Assembly (NCBI RefSeq): GCF_000577615.1
Contig: NZ_CBXX010000020.1
Span: 62,001 to 126,000, forward strand
Source of the DNA: Herbaspirillum sp. RV1423
Lineage (GTDB): Bacteria > Pseudomonadota > Gammaproteobacteria > Burkholderiales > Burkholderiaceae_D
DNA: 64,000 nt
Reading direction: 5' to 3'
The position numbers and the translations under genes were made by a program. Positions within the stretch are counted from its first letter, which is position 1. Every line of letters starts with the position of its first letter. This document shows positions 61,185 through 64,000 of the stretch, in pieces. Under the pieces are notes generated by a model, which saw only the letters and a program-made list of their open reading frames with translations, had not been told where the DNA came from and made no database searches.

Positions 61185-61700
61185 TCAACCATGCCGTCCG
61201 GATTCGAAGAGGAACCAGGCGCGCTGCTCCGCTTCATCGATCCAGTTTTCCAGCAAGCTGGCGGTGGCGACGTCGCCATGCTCGTCGCAGACGACGTGCG
61301 TGGCGCGCATGTAGCCGACTAGGCGCATGTTGTCTTCATGCAGTTCCGCCAGCATGTCGGCCGGCGTGACATAGTCGCTTTCGTTATCCGACAAGCGCTG
61401 CAGGCCGCAGATCTGCCCGGTGGAACGCAATGTGGTTCCACCGATCTTGCGCACGCGTTCGGCGACCGGATCGGTGATGGCGAGGATCTGATCGGCCTGA
61501 TCGTCCAGCAGCAAGTGGTAGTCGCGGAAATACGGCCCCGACATATGCCAGTGGAAGTTCTTGGTCTTCAGATACAACGCAAAAATATCCGCCAGCAGGA
61601 TGTTCAGTCCGGCCGAAATATCCTTGGTCGCCTGCGCACCGAGTGCGCTGGGCGTCGCCAATTGCGCCATGCGTCTTTTCTTGACGTCGTTCTTGTCCAT
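61185..61700 (-). CDS. dps: Dps-family DNA-protecting ferritin-like protein
   Basis: Encodes 171 residues. The ferroxidase site at the dimer interface is visible: the His and Asp in KTKNFHWHMSGPYFRDYHLL and LLDDQADQI. TPADMLAELHEDNMRLVGYM and ENWIDEAEQRAWFLFES are the later helices. The Lys/Arg-rich start (MDKNDVKKRRMAQL) may bind DNA. It stores iron and removes peroxide under starvation or oxidative stress. The alpha/beta hydrolase gene lies 12 bp upstream, so the two are one transcript. Confidence 0.93.
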   Translation of the reverse strand: MDKNDVKKRRMAQLATPSALGAQATKDISAGLNILLADIFALYLKTKNFHWHMSGPYFRDYHLLLDDQADQILAITDPVAERVRKIGGTTLRSTGQICGLQRLSDNESDYVTPADMLAELHEDNMRLVGYMRATHVVCDEHGDVATASLLENWIDEAEQRAWFLFESGRHG

Positions 61701-61712
61701 GGAAGGCCCCGG

Positions 61713-62534
61713 TCAGGATTGCAGGAAACCCAGCAGATCCAGGTTGAGCTGGTCCTTGTGGGTGAAGCACAGTGCATGCGGCGCGCCGGCATACACCTTC
61801 AATTGCGAACCGGGCACGGCGGCGGCAGCCAGCTTGCCGGTGGCTTCCAGCGGCACGACCTGGTCGTCGTCGCCATGCACGACCAGCGTCGGCAGCGTGA
61901 ATTTCTTCATGTCTGCACGGAAGTCGGTCTCGGAAAACGCGGTCACGCAATCGATGGTGCCCTTGATCGACGCCAGCAGCGCGATGTTCAGGGTCTGCGT
62001 CAGAATCCCTGCCGATACCTTGCTGCCGGGACGGTTGGTGCCGTAGAACAGCGTGCTGAAGTCGTTGAGGAACTGCGGACGATCGGCGCGGATGCCATCC
62101 TTGATGCCGTCGAAGACGGCCTTGGGCACGCCCTCGGGATGGTCGTCGGTCTTGATGAACAGCGGCGTGACGGCGCTGACCAGCACGGCCTTGGACAAGC
62201 GCTTGACGCCGTGGCGGCCGATGTAGCGCGCGACGTCGCCGCCGCCCATCGAGAAGCCGACCAGCACCGCGTCTTTCAGGTCCAGGGATTCGATCAGCTC
62301 TGCCAGATCGTCGGCGAAGGTATCGTAGTTGTAGCCGTTCCACGGCTGGCTCGAACGGCCGAAACCGCGGCGGTCATAGGCGATGACGCGGTAGCCCTTC
62401 TCGGCCAGGAAATTCATCTGGTATTCCCACATGTCGGCATCCAGCGGCCAGCCGTGGCTGAAGATCACCGGTTGGCCCTTGCCCCAATCCTTGAAATAGA
62501 TTTCCGTGCCGTCGCGTGTCGTGATGGTACCCAT
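61713..62534 (-). CDS. alpha/beta hydrolase (non-haem chloroperoxidase / arylesterase type)
   Basis: Encodes 273 residues. The oxyanion-hole motif is [12 protein letters not shown]. The nucleophile Ser lies in [19 protein letters not shown]. The acid Asp is in [14 protein letters not shown] and the catalytic His in [15 protein letters not shown]. This is the pattern of cofactor-free haloperoxidase/perhydrolase enzymes, usually esterases in vivo. Co-transcribed with dps, so a stress role is likely. Confidence 0.9.
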   Translation of the reverse strand: MGTITTRDGTEIYFKDWGKGQPVIFSHGWPLDADMWEYQMNFLAEKGYRVIAYDRRGFGRSSQPWNGYNYDTFADDLAELIESLDLKDAVLVGFSMGGGDVARYIGRHGVKRLSKAVLVSAVTPLFIKTDDHPEGVPKAVFDGIKDGIRADRPQFLNDFSTLFYGTNRPGSKVSAGILTQTLNIALLASIKGTIDCVTAFSETDFRADMKKFTLPTLVVHGDDDQVVPLEATGKLAAAAVPGSQLKVYAGAPHALCFTHKDQLNLDLLGFLQS

Positions 62535-62675
62535 GGTGTCGCTCCTTGATGTGGTTGCGGTGAGTTGTTGGCGGTGTTGCGCGGAGCCGCGGGAAGGACG
62601 TGGCGCGCACGCCGCCGCCGCAGGCTCTGTTGGGGTGAAAAATAAAAATGCTGCCGTCGGCGCCCGCAGCGCGCG

Positions 62676-63101
62676 CTACAGCGCGTGCATTGCCCGACGC
62701 TCGCCGGACCAGGCAATGCGCCATCGTCCGGGACCGCAAATCGCGATCGACATGAAGATCACCAGCAGGAGCCAGCCGAACTGTCCCTCGGCGATGCTCC
62801 AGTCTGGATGCACCGCGAACATGGCGATGAGCAAGACGCCGACGATGGGAAGGCAAGCCAGCCGCGTGAACAGTCCCGCGGCGATCAGCAGCGGGCAAAC
62901 GAACTCGGCCAGGATCGCCGCCCACAAGCTGAGCTGCGGGCCGAAGCCGAAGGGATCTTCGATCTGCTTCAGTTCGTGGGCGTAATGCAGGACTTTGGGC
63001 AAGCCGTGCACGTAGAACAGCATGAAGCTGCCCGCCACGCGCAGGAACAGCAAACCGATGTCGACGTGCGCGAGCAGCAGGGGAGATGTTTTCTTGTCCA
63101 T
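62676..63101 (-). CDS. DoxX family membrane protein
   Basis: Start set at 63101, giving 141 residues and four membrane segments. LLFLRVAGSFMLFYVHGLPK near the start, LAEFVCPLLIAAGLFTRLAC in the middle and an IAICGPGRWRIAW end are DoxX landmarks. DoxX-type proteins are linked to oxidative or sulfur stress and quinone interaction. Four bases separate it from the amidohydrolase gene upstream, so they form an operon. Confidence 0.85.
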   Translation of the reverse strand: MDKKTSPLLLAHVDIGLLFLRVAGSFMLFYVHGLPKVLHYAHELKQIEDPFGFGPQLSLWAAILAEFVCPLLIAAGLFTRLACLPIVGVLLIAMFAVHPDWSIAEGQFGWLLLVIFMSIAICGPGRWRIAWSGERRAMHAL

Positions 63102-63105
63102 GATG

Positions 63106-64000
63106 TCAGAAGGCGAAGCAACTGCAACCGAGGGCGCCCCAGAAACCGGCGTAGTTGGAGACGGGTACCGAAGAGCCGCGCGCCGTCTCGTGCGAATGGG
63201 CATGCACGCCGCAGGCGCCTGCGCAGGCGTGCGGCAAGACCGGCGATTTCCTGGCGGCGAGCGGACGGTAGTGGCCCGGCACCAGCGACACCGGCGACCA
63301 GTCGGGCAGCACCGGGATCGGCGTCGGACCATGCGCGGAAAACTCGGCGTCGGCATAGACCACCTTGCCGCCGACGATGGTCATGACCGATTCGATCGCT
63401 TTGATGTCGTCTTCATGGATGCTGAAGAAATCCGCGCTCAGCACGGCCAGATCGGCGAGCTGGCCGACTTTGATCCGGCCTTTCTTGTCTTGCTCGCTGG
63501 AGAACCAGGCGCTGCCGGCGGTCCATAGTTCGATGGCGGTCTCGCGCGGCAGGCGGCCGGCGGTCTCGTACAGCTTCATGCCGCCGACGGTGCGGCCCGA
63601 CACCAGCCAGTAGAGCGCCGTCCAGGGGTTGTAACTGGCCACGCGCGTGGCGTCGGTGCCGCCGCCGACGGGTACGCCCATCTCCAGCATCCTGGCGACC
63701 GGCGGCGTGTGGCTGGCCGCGTCGGCCCCATAGCGCTCGGTGAAATATTCGCCCTGGAACGCCATGCGATGCTGGATCGCGATGCCGCCGCCGAGGGCGC
63801 GCACGCGTTCGATATTCCTGGCGCTGATGGTTTCCGCGTGATCGAACATCCAATGCAGGCCGTCGAAGGGAATCTCGCGGTTCACCTTTTCGAACACGTT
63901 GAGCATGCGTTCGATCGATTCGTCGTAGGTCGCGTGCAGGCGGAACGGCCAGCGGTTGCTGACGAGATGGCGCACCACGCGCTCGAGTTCGTCTTCCATG
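63106..64000 (-). CDS. amidohydrolase family 3 protein (YtcJ-like), 5' end outside window
   Basis: At least 297 C-terminal residues are present and the frame runs off the window, so the N-terminal metal-binding part is missing. Visible blocks are RLHATYDESIERMLNVFEKV, the metal-site histidines in GLHWMFDHAETISARNIERV, VPVGGGTDATRVASYNPWTA and the KGRIKVGQLADLAVL composite-domain loop. Members hydrolyse amide or imide bonds. The extra ~50-residue tail rich in His and Cys (HACAGACGVHAHSHE ... GCSCFAF) is unusual and could bind metal. Confidence 0.82.
   Translation of the reverse strand, partial: MEDELERVVRHLVSNRWPFRLHATYDESIERMLNVFEKVNREIPFDGLHWMFDHAETISARNIERVRALGGGIAIQHRMAFQGEYFTERYGADAASHTPPVARMLEMGVPVGGGTDATRVASYNPWTALYWLVSGRTVGGMKLYETAGRLPRETAIELWTAGSAWFSSEQDKKGRIKVGQLADLAVLSADFFSIHEDDIKAIESVMTIVGGKVVYADAEFSAHGPTPIPVLPDWSPVSLVPGHYRPLAARKSPVLPHACAGACGVHAHSHETARGSSVPVSNYAGFWGALGCSCFAF

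Overview
The window is GC-rich (low 60s per cent by eye), gene-dense chromosomal DNA from a Gram-negative bacterium. Gene content (two-partner secretion CDI locus, SoxR with its 2Fe-2S cluster, Dpp-type peptide transporter, MCP, FixJ-type regulator, HMW1C-like glycosyltransferase) and codon style fit a betaproteobacterium of the order Burkholderiales, probably Oxalobacteraceae (Herbaspirillum-like). This assignment is an inference. I found no rRNA, tRNA or CRISPR array.

Layout. 1-1541: end of an unknown gene, then a membrane cytochrome b and an exported molybdopterin oxidoreductase. 2003-17090: a contact-dependent inhibition (CDI) locus with cdiB, a 2929-codon cdiA and its overlapping immunity gene, followed by an AT-richer stretch of orphan immunity genes, toxin tails, two truncated IS3-family starts and a broken immunity gene. 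17103-29103: a defence island on the minus strand. It holds a type I restriction system with two half-size HsdS genes either side of hsdM, a RhuM-like gene, hsdR whose 5' end is tandemly triplicated, a YgjP-type metallopeptidase, a DUF3892 gene, an Mrr endonuclease and a Fic protein. 29434-40706: a peptide and glutamyl-compound uptake cluster on the minus strand, with a fused double Asp/Glu racemase, dppA, dppBCDF, a gamma-glutamyltransferase and a FadR-type regulator. 40870-54783: mostly single genes (SRPBCC, MCP, threonine ammonia-lyase, HMW1C-like N-glycosyltransferase, diguanylate cyclase, SoxR and a target gene, ECF sigma factor, ornithine cyclodeaminase family, LysR). 55520-64000: DUF421, a lone ABC ATPase, a second Fic gene, TMEM175-like and DUF1275 membrane proteins, a response regulator, Dps, an alpha/beta hydrolase, DoxX and an amidohydrolase cut by the window edge.

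The most unusual layer is repetitive. About 37 copies of an 83-bp palindromic element lie between genes. Each copy can be written as a cloverleaf: a 5-bp outer stem and three hairpin arms with almost no unpaired junction bases. Copies occur alone, in arrays of 3, 5, 9 and 10, and attached to duplicated gene ends (hsdR 5' end three times, threonine ammonia-lyase 3' end twice). The shared rule is that each duplicated unit is one element plus the DNA beside it, which suggests element-templated tandem duplication. One nine-unit array lies inside the dpp operon between dppA and dppB.

A second candidate is a multi-helix RNA-like leader (54853-54983, minus strand) before a 99-residue unknown gene. 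It has a UUCG-capped arm and a closing strand with two identical alternative partners, like a riboswitch.

Other readable control sites are a SoxR box inside a 19-bp spacer promoter, a FadR-like palindrome before dppA, and a 35-bp palindrome between the restriction operon and the DUF3892 gene.
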